64,000 nucleotides of DNA from Phalacrocorax aristotelis (Eukaryota > Chordata > Aves > Suliformes > Phalacrocoracidae): contig NC_134278.1 of the NCBI RefSeq assembly GCF_949628215.1, positions 42,405,691-42,469,690 on the forward strand, read 5' to 3'. This document shows positions 51,301-62,340 of this stretch, one piece after another. The first letter of the stretch is position 1. Every line of letters begins with the position of its first letter. The notes under the pieces were generated by a model. That model worked only from the letters and a program-made list of their open reading frames with translations. It was not told the origin of the DNA and did not search any database. The position numbers were made by a program, and so were the translations under genes.

Positions 51301-52822
51301 CACTTAGCCCTCACTAGTCTTTTCCTTGCAACAGCACCAAAACATAATGAAAGCTGGATTTGCTGAAAAATAAAGATAGAAAGGAAAGATAAAAGACTGA
51401 ATGAATTTTGAGTGGCTAACATCATTTGGAACTCAAGACTTCTTTAGATCTCTCCAGGAAAAAGCAAAATAAATGAATGCTTGTATGTACATTTGGAAAG
51501 GCTGCTTTTATTCTGCATCAGATGAAACTAGGACCTTGTTCTAATACTCCCACCCCTGCCCAAAGTCTAAAATTTTCCACATTATAAACCACATTGAGTC
51601 AGAAAATTTGTCTGTGATGGAACAGGATGGGATGAGAGGAGATGGGATGAGGAAAGGGTACAGCTCCTTATCTGCCCGCATAGCAAGATCTGAATCTATC
51701 TCCTACATCTTAGGTGAAAACCTGAAGTAATATTAATTTTAATTTTGAGCAGAAATGCAATCGTGCACCTAGGACCTTATGACAAAGCCAATTCCTTTAT
51801 GTGAAAAAAAGATCTTAGAAAGATTTTAAAATCTGGTATTTGAAAATCAAAAAAGCATTTTGCAGCATTCTTTCAGCCATCACTAGTACTCTATACATCT
51901 TAAAAATAATCACTAAAGTGATAAAAATAATTGCTTACATGTAACTCAACATCTCTGGTAAAAATGGTTTAGTGATAAAACAAAACAATTAATAAAAAAA
52001 CTTCTCTGTACTTCTTTGTCTTTCAGAAATGAAGATACTGTAAAATAGTTTATTTAATGAAGTTTGTGTGGAATTCAATTCTGTGTCATTTAATGAAAAA
52101 GACCTCTCTCTCTCACGTTTTGATATTTTCAGCATATTTTGCTCTTCTTTTGACCGTTCTGGTAACAAGGATATTCTCAGACCTTCTCCAAAGGGGGGGG
52201 AAAAAAAAAGTAAAATCAATGGAAAATGACAGAATGCAATGAAAGCAATTTTGCAGGATCAAAATTTAAATGAGCACCAGGGTTTTTGGATGCTTATCAA
52301 AGCCAAGCCAACTAATATTTTAAAGTGTGACCATTATTCCTGCATATACTAAAAATGATGGAGTGATCCAAAGTCAATAAAATCCTGTGTCACCACAGAA
52401 GAACACTACAGCAGAATTTGCAAATTTGCACCTGTAAGAGTTTAGAAGTTGGTTTGGTTTTGTGGGGATTTGTTTTGTTTTGGTTTTCCATCTCAAGCAC
52501 TATAATGTGTAAGGGTTTCTGTGGTTAAAGCTGACTTCGGTAGCACTATACCAGTCTATAACAGCTTTTGCTTTATCCAGAAGCGTATGCACCTAGCTTG
52601 TTTACACACCTGACAATAACCACCTTCAAGCACAGTGACTGGTGTTAAGTGAGAATGACATCACAGACGTTCAATGAGCGTCTGCATATATCGTTGTCAT
52701 AATTGTACATAGTCACAGCTCAGTACATGTATGTACTGTTTTTGTGAGCTGTTTAAATGAAATCTAGCCCCAGTGTGGAACAACATGGTTAACTTGTGCA
52801 CTTTTTTTCAAATACAACTCAT
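48346..52822. other. Intergenic sequence
   Basis: No gene is recognised. The patch 48600-48925 is somewhat GC-richer and contains an open frame (48713-48922) without a domain. A G8/A9 homopolymer junction lies near 52193-52209. Other open frames (49559-49841 region, both strands) overlap one another in different frames and are taken as chance. Confidence 0.45.
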
Positions 52823-53200
52823 TTGTCTGGAGAAGAGGAGGCTGAGGGGAGACCTTATCACTCTCTACAACTACTGAAAGGAGGTTGTAGTGATGCAGGG
52901 GTCGGTGTCTTCTCCCAAGTAACAAGCGATAGGACGAGAGGAAATGGCCTCAAGCTGCGCCAGGGGAAGTTTAGGTTGGATATTAGGAAAAACTTCTTCA
53001 CCAAAAGGGTTGTCAGACATTGGAACAGGCTGCTCAGGGAAGTGGTTGAGTCTCTGTTCCTGGAGGTATTCAAAAGAAAGGTAGATGCGATGCTTGAGGA
53101 TATGGTTTAGTGGTGGACTTGGCAGTGATAGGTTAGCGGTTGGACTCGATGATCTTAAGGGTCTTTTACAACCTTAACGATACTATGATTCTATGATTTC
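52823..53200 (+). mobile_element. CR1 LINE, 3' fragment, about 380 bp
   Basis: It starts in the C-terminal part of ORF2 at the conserved '(c)tggagaagaggaggctgagggg' segment (52828-52850) and keeps readable blocks such as [20 protein letters not shown] (within 52950-53010) and [13 protein letters not shown] (53018-53056). It ends with GGTTGGACTCGATGATCTTA (about 53139-53158) and the tail ACTATGATTCTATGATTTC to 53200. A 104-codon frame (52796-53110) is still open through the coding part, so decay is modest. The tail segment is about 95% identical by eye to the copy at 25581-25699. Confidence 0.95.
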
Positions 53201-55149
53201 TGATAACTGCAACTCTTCTGTAACCAATCTCTGAAACAATCAATTGGGATAAAAATTTAATTGTACTTGGCATTGCATGAGTGGTACTTTAGCATATCAA
53301 ATATGAATGTTCCTTGAAGTCCTGTTTTAGAGCTGGAAAATATTTATTTTTCAGTTTTATGGCAACCTAAATGGGTTTTGCTGAATCTGAAAGCTGGAGA
53401 AAAAAAAATAAAATTAAAATCCCATTTTCACATGAAGGTTATTTTAACTGCAAACTATACTTACATTTTATTATAATTCATTACACTGTTCCACAGTCAG
53501 CAAGATACCGTCTAGAAATAAAAGTGGCTTATTCAAAGGTGATGCAACAAAGTTGGTGATACTCTAGTGCCAGGTGTTAGCCTTTTGCCATAAGGTTTCT
53601 GACCAAACATTGTCCTGTTATACAAGCATGATAAGGGATGGACAGGAAATAAATAACAGAGATATTACTGCTTATTTGCCCAATGAAAAACAGAGAGTAG
53701 AATATTGACAGCTCTTTATTGAGAGTCTGACTGTGCTTTTTGGCAACACTTTGTAAGCAATTTAGTTTCTTATTTTAAGTAAGATTTAATTCCTATTTCC
53801 AGAACTATTGTGCATTTCATATAACATTATTTACACGTGGAAATATTTAAAATAGCATTCAAAATACATACTTTGGATAAAAATAAATAATTATTCAGTC
53901 TCCCAAGATCAGGCTCAAAGGGTAACATAACATGTAATAACTGGACTGTAGATATTGTCAACAGCATATAATTTCTGTCATCTGTATTTTTGCATCTACT
54001 GTTTTACTGCTAAGCAAAAGCATCAGACAAAAAAATAAAACAGTAGAAGTAAAGACTTTATATTTCAAGGAGGCATCACTCCTCTGTAACAAAACCAAAT
54101 ACCTTAATAAGTCTCCCCAACCCAATACCAGCCTTCACATGCTGCTTCTTTAATTCCAGCTTCATAACACTCATTTCCCATATGAGAGTGGGTGATCAGC
54201 AAAACAGGATTTCATGGGAGAAGGTCAATATAATATTCTTCACAGAATAGTGAAAGATTTAGTTAAAGTGTTCGAGAATTTCCTTAGCCTCTGACCTGAT
54301 CAAAAAAAGGCTTAAATCACAAATGGTGAAAACGTTAATGTTTATGGTACTTATTTGGGATGTAAGAGTTGCTTATATCTGGGGTTTGAACTGATACATT
54401 CCGTCTCATGGTATGAGGAATACACCATCCTGTTAGATTCCCTGGCTAACCAAGTATCTTGATTTATTCAGAGGCAGTGGAATAAAAAGCAAGATCTAAA
54501 AAAATAACTTCAAGGTGGACAATGGCCTGGCAGGTGAGCACTTTAAAGAAAACATGATATGGGTTTGGGCTCCTGTTTGCAGCCTGACTGGGCAGAGAGA
54601 ATAGAGGTCCTGGTATCCCAGCCTGCCATCAGTGCCTTCATTACTGAGCTATGAAGTATTTTCATCTGTAGTACTTTGCTATTAAAACCAACAAGATTAG
54701 AGTCTTGTGTTCATCCCAGTGTGAAGGGGGAGAAAATAGCCTTGCAAGACAGAAAGCCCTTTCACACTTAACTCTGCTTACAATCCTTAAGACCACAGCA
54801 GACACTGACTTTGTCAGCCCCCATCCCCAGCTCTAGCATACAGCTTTCGGCAACTCCTCTCCTACTTCTAGCTACTCCTTTCAGTTACTTTCACCCCAGA
54901 AATAAACCTACATCTCATCTACAGCCTGCTGCCTTCTGCCAGGCACTCCTGGTGCTGTGGAAGCTACCTCTCTGTGAGGCTGATCCCTGAGCTACTGTAG
55001 TCAGGTGGTGGTTTGGTCGCCAGTCAGCTGTCCCACTGATTACACCTGGAGAGAGCTGATAATTGGTATTCAGATCAAAATGATCAGCCCACCCTGTAAC
55101 TGACAAAAAAGAATTATTCTGCTGGAAACTCATCCCACATTTCCTAAAT

Positions 55150-55260
55150 GATTAATAAATCCCAGATTCGAATCTCAGTTGATTGTGGGATTCATACAGA
55201 AAGTTTCACATAGCACTGCTCTGCACGCGCTTCTTGAGCAAGTTACTTGAACTGATCTGA
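55150..55260 (+). repeat. Possible MIR-like SINE relic
   Basis: CCCAGATTCGAATCTCAG near 55161-55178 resembles the tRNA-like B-box neighbourhood of MIR. CTTGAGCAAGTTACTTGAAC near 55232-55251 resembles its 'cttgggcaagttacttaacc' core, with roughly the right spacing. It is strongly decayed and the assignment is tentative. Confidence 0.35.
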
Positions 55261-56324
55261 GAACTGGTAGAAGTTGCCCTTGGATAAGACTGCTAAACCT
55301 CCACTCCAAACTCCAACAACAATTTGAAAAGCCTCAGGAATCATGTTGCCTTGAGCAGCTAACATTGCCATTAAGAAAAAAAAAATCCAAAACATTTCTA
55401 TTTCTCAGAGATCTTTCCTTGTATTCTCTAATCTTTTTTGACCTGGGCTAGTTATCAGATCTTACTATAAATGCTGACTAACAGGTGAAAAAAGTAGCTA
55501 AAACTAAAAACTCTCATATGTACTGGAAAACTGGAGTAGCAAATATTTTGTGTGCAGAATCCCACAGAAGTGGAAATAATTGAGTCTATTTTCTGCTTGT
55601 CTCATTTTTGGTTGTGGTTATAACCACACGCTAAAAGTTACTTTCAAAAAGGGACATAGCTATCCAACACAGATGTCAGATGGTTTCAGTCCTAAACTGA
55701 AACTGAAAATAACACCAACTTAGAGATCACCTAATTGTACAGATACCTAAATCTCACTCTGCTGTTTCAACTACGGTACTGCAAAGACAGGAATACAAGA
55801 TTCACTGACAGGGAGAAGAGACAAAATGAAAGTAAAAATAAGAAATATAAAGAAATTCTGGAGACCAGCCTCTATTTTCACAGATTATTTTTCTTTATTT
55901 AATTTTAGCTGTTGTTGGAAAAGAGGTAGTCCAAACAGGAACAAGTATCAGGAAAAAAGCAATCCCTACTTTGTCCTGCTGAAGATATTCAGATACTGCT
56001 GAATGCAGATCCATACTTCTTCCTGTTTTCTCTGCTTAAGATCATCCCCTGCTTTTTAATGTAATTTAATAATTGAAATATTCATATCAGTAACATTCAG
56101 TAATATTTAACAAAAAGAAAGGAAAGTGATGAAGGCCTGAGTAGGTTTTCATCAAAGATAATTTTGATAGCCTGTAATTTTAGGAAGGAAAAACATTTTC
56201 AAAAAAGAAAAAAGTGGCATAATGTTAAAGAAAAAAACATTGACCAGTTCTGCATATTGTCAGCATAAATTAGACCTTGCAACAGTTCTCGGGAGACAGA
56301 ACCCGTTATAGCCTATCCCAAGTG

Positions 56325-56425
56325 AAGGCTCAGGAAGGCAAAGTAATTGTTTGAAAATCACAACTGACTCATGTTGAGTGAGACAGCAGCTTCATCCCTA
56401 GTGGTCTGAGTTAGCACCCTGAAAT
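56325..56425 (-). repeat. MIR-like SINE relic, minus strand
   Basis: On the plus strand the words run as a reverse-complemented MIR: 'ggcaaagtaattgtttgaaaatcaca' (56337-56362, for the 'aagtgacttgcccaaggtcaca' core), then 'agacagcagcttcatcccta' (56381-56400, for 'ggcagagctgggatt') and 'gtctgagttagcaccct' (56404-56420). Decayed, with edges approximate. Confidence 0.45.
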
Positions 56426-58479
56426 AACATGCGAACAGAGATGCCCCTTCTGCTGCTATACTTGCTGTAAGTATTTGAAAGAGTTATCTGTTCCAAGTAG
56501 GCGATTTTGACAGCAACTGGTACTGCTTAAACATATATTAACTGTGTTAAATTGAACTGAATGTAATGCTGGGAAGCTTTAATATAGGTCATTTGAAGAC
56601 CTAAGGAGATAAACTACACACAAGGAGAAAACTCTGTCTCTGGCCATCTGCTTGTCCTGGTAACACACAGAAAATTTGCAATATGCAACAATTCCCTCAA
56701 CTTGCTGAACAGCAGGTGCCCATCTTTTCCTTCAGCTGTCCAAAAACCGTTCCCTTACAACTGCCCCCCTTCTCCCTGAAGGATTCTTCCATATTTTTTG
56801 TAATGCAAATTTAGAATAAGGAAGAACAGGTTCTGTTTGAACTAGAATTATATCATTTACATGGTAACCAATGGATCTAAAATCTTGTTCTGTCCTGTGA
56901 GCATTCTGCTAAATGAACAATCACTTTTTTTCCCCCCTAGTGTAACATATTTTACAAATGAAAATGACAGCAGTATTTTACAAACAATAAAAAGCACCGG
57001 GTGTGAGGATTGCGAATAAGGAATCCTGTTTCTACTGTGCTGTTTTTCTCAATGTATGCTAAACCATAAGTAAAGCAATAAACAATACCAGAATGAGTTA
57101 TTTTCTTACATCCTTGACAATCATTTTTGTCTTCAACTGAAAGGGGGTTACTGTTAGTTCAAGACCAAGAAATATCATGGTGAGATGTGACAGAAGGAGT
57201 TGAGAAGGGTATTCCATTCAAAAATCCCCACCATTTAAGGGATTAAAGGTCAAGATAAGACAATGTTAAATTCAACAGGCAACTATATGTCTTTTATGCA
57301 TATATTTTGAATATTTATGTTTTTAATTATATGCCATATGCATTCTGGAAAGATCTTGTGCCCCACAGTTAAAATTCAATGCAATACATTAAGTTTTGCC
57401 ATGGACATTGGGACTGCTAAAATAAATAATTAAAGCTCCAAATCTACAGCCCCATCAGAAAGAAAATATAAATATCAAATGTAGATTTTAAGTACATAGT
57501 CCAAAACTGTCATCTCAGAAGCCACTTAGCAGCCACTTATGTGTCTTTAGCTGTCTCCTCATTCTTCCTGGAGGTTTCATAGCCATTTATATACTTCTGT
57601 ACATTGTTTACCTCATTTCTGCCTAAGTCTTTTGGTACTCAGAAACTATATGGCACCAGGATTTCAGTCGTCAGAAATTTGATCAAATAAGTGTATTCTA
57701 GCTGTGAATAAATGGCCATCAAATCTTTCACAAATTGCAATTGTGGCTGCTCTGATTTTGGTGTTTCCACAGTGCACCTTGTCCAGCATGCTCTAGGTTA
57801 GAACAATCCCTAGAAAATTAAAGACTTGAATTTTAAGCCTTCCTTAAACTGATTTTTATGTAAGTGGATTGATTGCTCAAATATCCAGGGAAAATGGCTG
57901 TTTAGCCCTCCCATTAAAGTCACCGTGCAGAGAGAGAAGCTCATAAGGGCTATGGGTGAAGCATCATCTTGGTGGCATAGGCATTTATCTGGAATACAGG
58001 AAAATGTGTATTCAAATTCCAGGAGACTGAGAAGGGAATGAACCCACTTCTGTAAGCTAGGCAAACGTTTCATGTCCTGGTAAACAAGAAAGACGAAAAG
58101 ATGCCAGCAAAGGGTGCCAGCACTTTCCTTTCGTTTTTAAAGACAGCATAGGCTGCATTTGCATTTCAGCTGTTTGACACAGTTCCTGACGGTTGCTGTT
58201 GGATAAAACCCTGCAACAGGCTAGGGCACAGTTTTTGGCACCCTAAATGAACTCTTGCAGAAGGCCCAATTGGAACTGCTCTGTTCTTGAGTAGCTCAGG
58301 TCTCTAAGTACCAAACAGCTTACAGGTGGAAAACTAGGAAATTTGTGAAATTCAGGCACCTTCAGAGCTAAGCACCACAAAGGACTAATTTTGATTACAG
58401 ATTTGGATTTAAACACTCAAATTCCAGTAAAATGCTATTTTAGAAATGTACACACAGTATTGGATCTGATCCCTAGTCT

Positions 58480-58600
58480 TCCAGTGTTTCAGTTTTCCCA
58501 CGCATAACATTAATAATTTCTCTCAGTAGTATGAAGCTATTATGAGGATGAATTCGATATACAGATCTAATATGATGATGATAGTAGCATTTAATAAGAT
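58480..58600 (+). repeat. MIR-like SINE relic (3' part)
   Basis: GTGTTTCAGTTTTCCCACGC (58484-58503) matches the MIR 'cctcagtttccccatctg' word. It is followed by 'attaataatttctctc' and TATTATGAGGATGAATTCGA (58539-58558), corresponding to 'ataataatacctacctc' and 'gttgtgaggattaaatga'. The order and spacing agree with the 3' part of MIR-type SINEs. Old and decayed. Confidence 0.5.
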
Positions 58601-58899
58601 AGATAAAAATAATATGACATAATACCACTTAAAATGTTGCAAAGTATTAGAGACACATTTTGGTCCTCATGATTTGTTTCATTTTTAGCAGGTTACACTG
58701 GTCTTCTGTTTGAATGACCCTGTTTATCTCTGACATGGGCTGTAATTTTAAAACCAGCTTCTCTTTTCAAGTTCTCTGGCTTCCAAGAGTCCAAGAGGCT
58801 ACTTGTAGAGTTAGGCATTACATCAGTGTAATGTATGTTTAGCTGTGCCACTTACAATTATGATTTTTTGGGTCTTTTTAAGATTCTGTTCCCTTTTAG

Positions 58900-60130
58900 G
58901 GATATAGATGCACAGCAGCAGCAGAGAGGAAAGCTCTTTGCTTTGCATTGTTCAGACAGCTCAAGCCTGGGTCAGGAGAAAACTTTTGGAAGGGAAGATG
59001 CTTCTTTCCCTGACAGCAGCTGACCTTCCTCAGTAGGGAGAAGCTTCTGGAGAGGAAGATGTGTGTAGCAGAGTGTGAAGGACACACAGCAAGCAGAGAG
59101 TCTTCAGCAGGAACAGAGACTGGGCAGCTCCACAGAGGATCAGTGGGCAGGCGCACAGCCAGGCCTCCCAGAGGACAGAAGGAAAAAAGTCGTTTTCTTA
59201 GGACAGGGGGTAGATGCTGTTGGAAGCTGAGTAACTGCTAAAACTTTCTGGACAAAGATCAGACTGGAAGGATATCTACTGTTGGAGGACAGTATACATG
59301 GGAAGCAGGAGGAGATGGGTTTTTTTTGTTTTTTTTTTTTTCCCCTTTCTTCAGATGTACTTAAATGACTGGGTTTTCATACCAGGGAAAACACTGTCAC
59401 CACTCACCCCACCCCACTCCCCAAGCAAAGCAAAGCAAAGCAAAGCAAAACAAATAACTGAACAACTGGATTATCTGCTTAACCCAGGCAATAAGGTCCA
59501 CTGTCATCAGTGAAGTCATCAGTGTCATTTTGCATAGGAGATTTGCTGTGTAAGGTGGAAGAGAAAGAAAATTCATTCCCATTGGAAATGTCAGTAAAGT
59601 TTTATCCTGTTGCTTGAGCAGAAGGCAGCCTGAAAGACAATATCCTATGGAAAGCTGTGTCAAGAAAGCAGCTGCCAGGAAAGATAAGGCCAAGAAAATA
59701 ATGATCATTTCAGTTCCTCAAAACTGCAAGAACTTTGTGACTAAATTTGCTTTGACCCTGCTAGGAACGAAGCCTGGAGGCTGCTGCTGCTAAATGACAG
59801 GACCATCATCAAAGGGCAACCACATGGGCAAGTACTGCCGTCTCATTTATACCATGGCCAAACGGCAAAGGACGCACTTTCCGGCAAAGAGATTGTGATA
59901 ATATTTCACCAGAGGAAGAAAGGGTGCTGTGTTCCCTCGAACAACACTCTGAATCTAGACGGCAGGTGTCAGTAAAGACTCTTCTTCTTACAAGTACGCA
60001 CAGGAAACAAAAAATCTGACTTGGCCAGCCCTCTGGAAGGAGGCTTGACCTACTTTGGGAGCAGATGAAGCAAGTCCAATGAACACAAACCAAATATGAG
60101 TTGTGTATAGGGTTCTATCCCTCCCTGTTT
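58900..60130. other. GC-richer block, possible unassigned interspersed repeat
   Basis: The block is richer in G+C than its surroundings and keeps CpG, especially 59760-60000 (at about 59767, 59839, 59872, 59879, 59890, 59938, 59961 and 59996). It contains an imperfect 27-base direct repeat (58974-59000 and 59035-59061, about 20 of 27 equal), a T-rich run at 59320-59341, and a (GCAAA)n run at 59425-59450. Open frames up to 103 codons on both strands overlap without domains. The character fits LTR or other younger repeat DNA, but no family could be named and no TG...CA ends were settled. Confidence 0.3.
59425..59450. repeat. (GCAAA)n microsatellite
   Basis: Five units of GCAAA in tandem (the last slightly altered), preceded by a C-rich ACCCC/ACTCC stretch. 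Likely to vary in length between individuals. Confidence 0.85.
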
Positions 60131-61032
60131 TTGCCCTCCCCTGCTCTACTAGTAATAATTATTGTTTTTAAAGAAAAACAAACTATCACAGCCTTTTCGC
60201 TCTTTTACTTAGTGAGTATGGGAAGCTGTTAAGACAAAGTATCTTACCAGTGCCATATTTTCTAAAGTGCTGTTACCAACACAAGATGGTTTTTCCAGCA
60301 GAAGGCCTAATAATGTCAAAAGAGCACAGGAGGTCCCATAAGCAGGAAGTAATGGCAGTTTCATGCAACACGTGAAATTACAATGCATCTTAGGAGTATA
60401 TCAAATCCCTTTTTCTTTATAATTTCTGAATTCCATAGGGGCCATGAAACACATATTTAAAAGGTGTGCAGAAGGACCTTATTCATTAAACAGCAGAGAA
60501 AAGTAGTTGAAGCTTTATTAAAAATTGACTAATAGGCATGCCAGATAATTGAACTGACAGGCTGTTTTGACAGCTGCAAGCAAAAATCTGCTTGCTCTAA
60601 ACAGTTGGTGTAAATCTTCTAGATTTCTAGAAAGAGAAATGATGTACTGGTTTAACTCTAATCAGTTTATAAAGTTAAAAAAAAATTCTAACTGTTCACC
60701 TGACTAGTTGAAGTTATGCTAATTGGAGGTACTGCCAATCATTTCAATGGTAAGGTTTGAACAGAAAAAATTGCCAAGTTCTCACACAATGAGAAAGGTG
60801 GAAGGTGAATACTTAAAAAAAGTTTTGGTTAGCAGAACATGTAAATTAAGATGAAAACATAACTCTGAACTTGATTTCCAGAAAGGCACTGAAATATTCA
60901 ATCTGACGGAAGTTAGTGGATTTTGCAAGCGCCTATCAGCTTTGAAAATCAGGCTGCAACTAACTAACAAATGTGACAAACAATCTGCACCTTGAGTGAG
61001 CTAACATAAAATAATAGGCAATTATACTGTCT

Positions 61033-61310
61033 AAATGAAAAAAAAAAAGAAAGGAGAAAAAAGTGAAAAAAAAATCAGAGAGAGGATACTCATCAGATTT
61101 TACAAGTATAAGAATTCAAAGTAGCAGGAAGAAAGAAAGAAAAAAAAATAAAAGTTAGGCAGGAAAGAAATAATTAAAGTAAAAATTAGTTAATTAAAAA
61201 AGAAAAACTGAGCAGGCAGGCAAGTGTCAGAATAAAGAAAGAAAATTTTAAAAAGGACAAGCAAAATAATAGAAAGTTAGGGTAAATGAAGACTCAAAAG
61301 AGCTAATGGA
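61033..61310. repeat. A/G-rich low-complexity tract
   Basis: About 280 bases are dominated by A with interspersed G on the plus strand (AAGAAAGGAGAAAAAAGTG type), with many (GAAA)n and AATTAAAG words. It is strongly strand-asymmetric low-complexity sequence without open frames. Confidence 0.65.
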
Positions 61311-62039
61311 AGATTAAATAGTTTAAGAAGATTATGTAGATATTGACATATTAGATAATTAGAATTTACATGAATGCAGGGCTTGCCAATAAAACATTGA
61401 GAATAGGACCATGATACTCTGTATTCAACATTTAGGTGTTCTTTTAACCTGTATATACAAGTATATATTTTATGTCTAGAGTTAGAACAGATCCATTCTC
61501 TTTAGAAAACTCACAAAAAGTAGAATAAATGGGTGAACTCACCACAGCTGTGTCATTTCAGCTATAGGCACGTATAGAATAAGAATAGTACGGCAACTGC
61601 CAAGAGAAGAAAAAAACTTTTAGAAAAATGAGTAGCCAACACACTGAGAATAGTCAACCTGGTATTTAATTATAACATCTCTAAAACAGAAGGGTGCAGC
61701 TATTGAATTTCTCTATGTGCTTTTTTTTAAAGAAAAAAGGTAAACAAACCAAAAGTTTTAGTATCCAAATACTGCAAATACTTCCATGCTGAACTTATCT
61801 GATGTTTGATTAATGTATTGGACTTATGTATAATAACTGAACAAGAAACATACATGCTGTTTTGAAGGGTTTATTTGATTTGATTGTAGAAGTCTTTTAG
61901 TCATTCCATATGAGGAGTGCTGTTAGAAATGTGTATTTCACAGTTATCAGCTTTAAACTACCTTTTATTCCAAGAGGGAAGCACAATTGAACCACTGACT
62001 ATTAGTAAAACTGGTTTACAAATGAAATTTGATTGATAT

Positions 62040-62340
62040 TTTTAGATTTCTCAGGACTCTATGTGGCACAGCTTTGTATAAAATACATTTGTTCAAAATG
62101 CAACAGAGCTCAGAATTGCCAGGAACAATTTAAACCCCATAAATGTTTCCTCTAAATTGAATCAGAGAAGGCTGAGAAGCCTCTAAACACTGTACAGGGA
62201 TTCAATGTTTAGATTTTAAATGAAACAATTTTAAAAATTGGAGCCTTGCCATCATTTATAATACTGTCAGAGTCAGTGCTCCAGTATAATAGGTTGATTT
62301 TCCTCTTCTGTTCCCAGCTCATCTTTACTGGAGGCTTTCA
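62040..62340. other. Possible conserved non-coding stretch
   Basis: A repeat-free stretch of balanced composition is set in AT-rich, low-complexity DNA, with no homopolymers longer than about five. It resembles conserved non-coding elements in look only. No coding frame spans it and no family is recognised. Confidence 0.15.

Larger units (their letters stand above)
53201..58479. other. Intergenic sequence with old SINE traces
   Basis: No gene is recognised. Two MIR-like relics are listed separately. Several AT-rich stretches (53760-54070, 57240-57480) and short purine runs occur. Open frames at 54915-55133 and 57810-58073 on the minus strand have no domain. Confidence 0.45.

Noticed and set aside
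55161..55178. tRNA gene suggested by GATTCGAATCT (B-box like)
   Set aside because: No A box at the right distance and no cloverleaf arms could be paired; it fits a decayed MIR-like SINE better.
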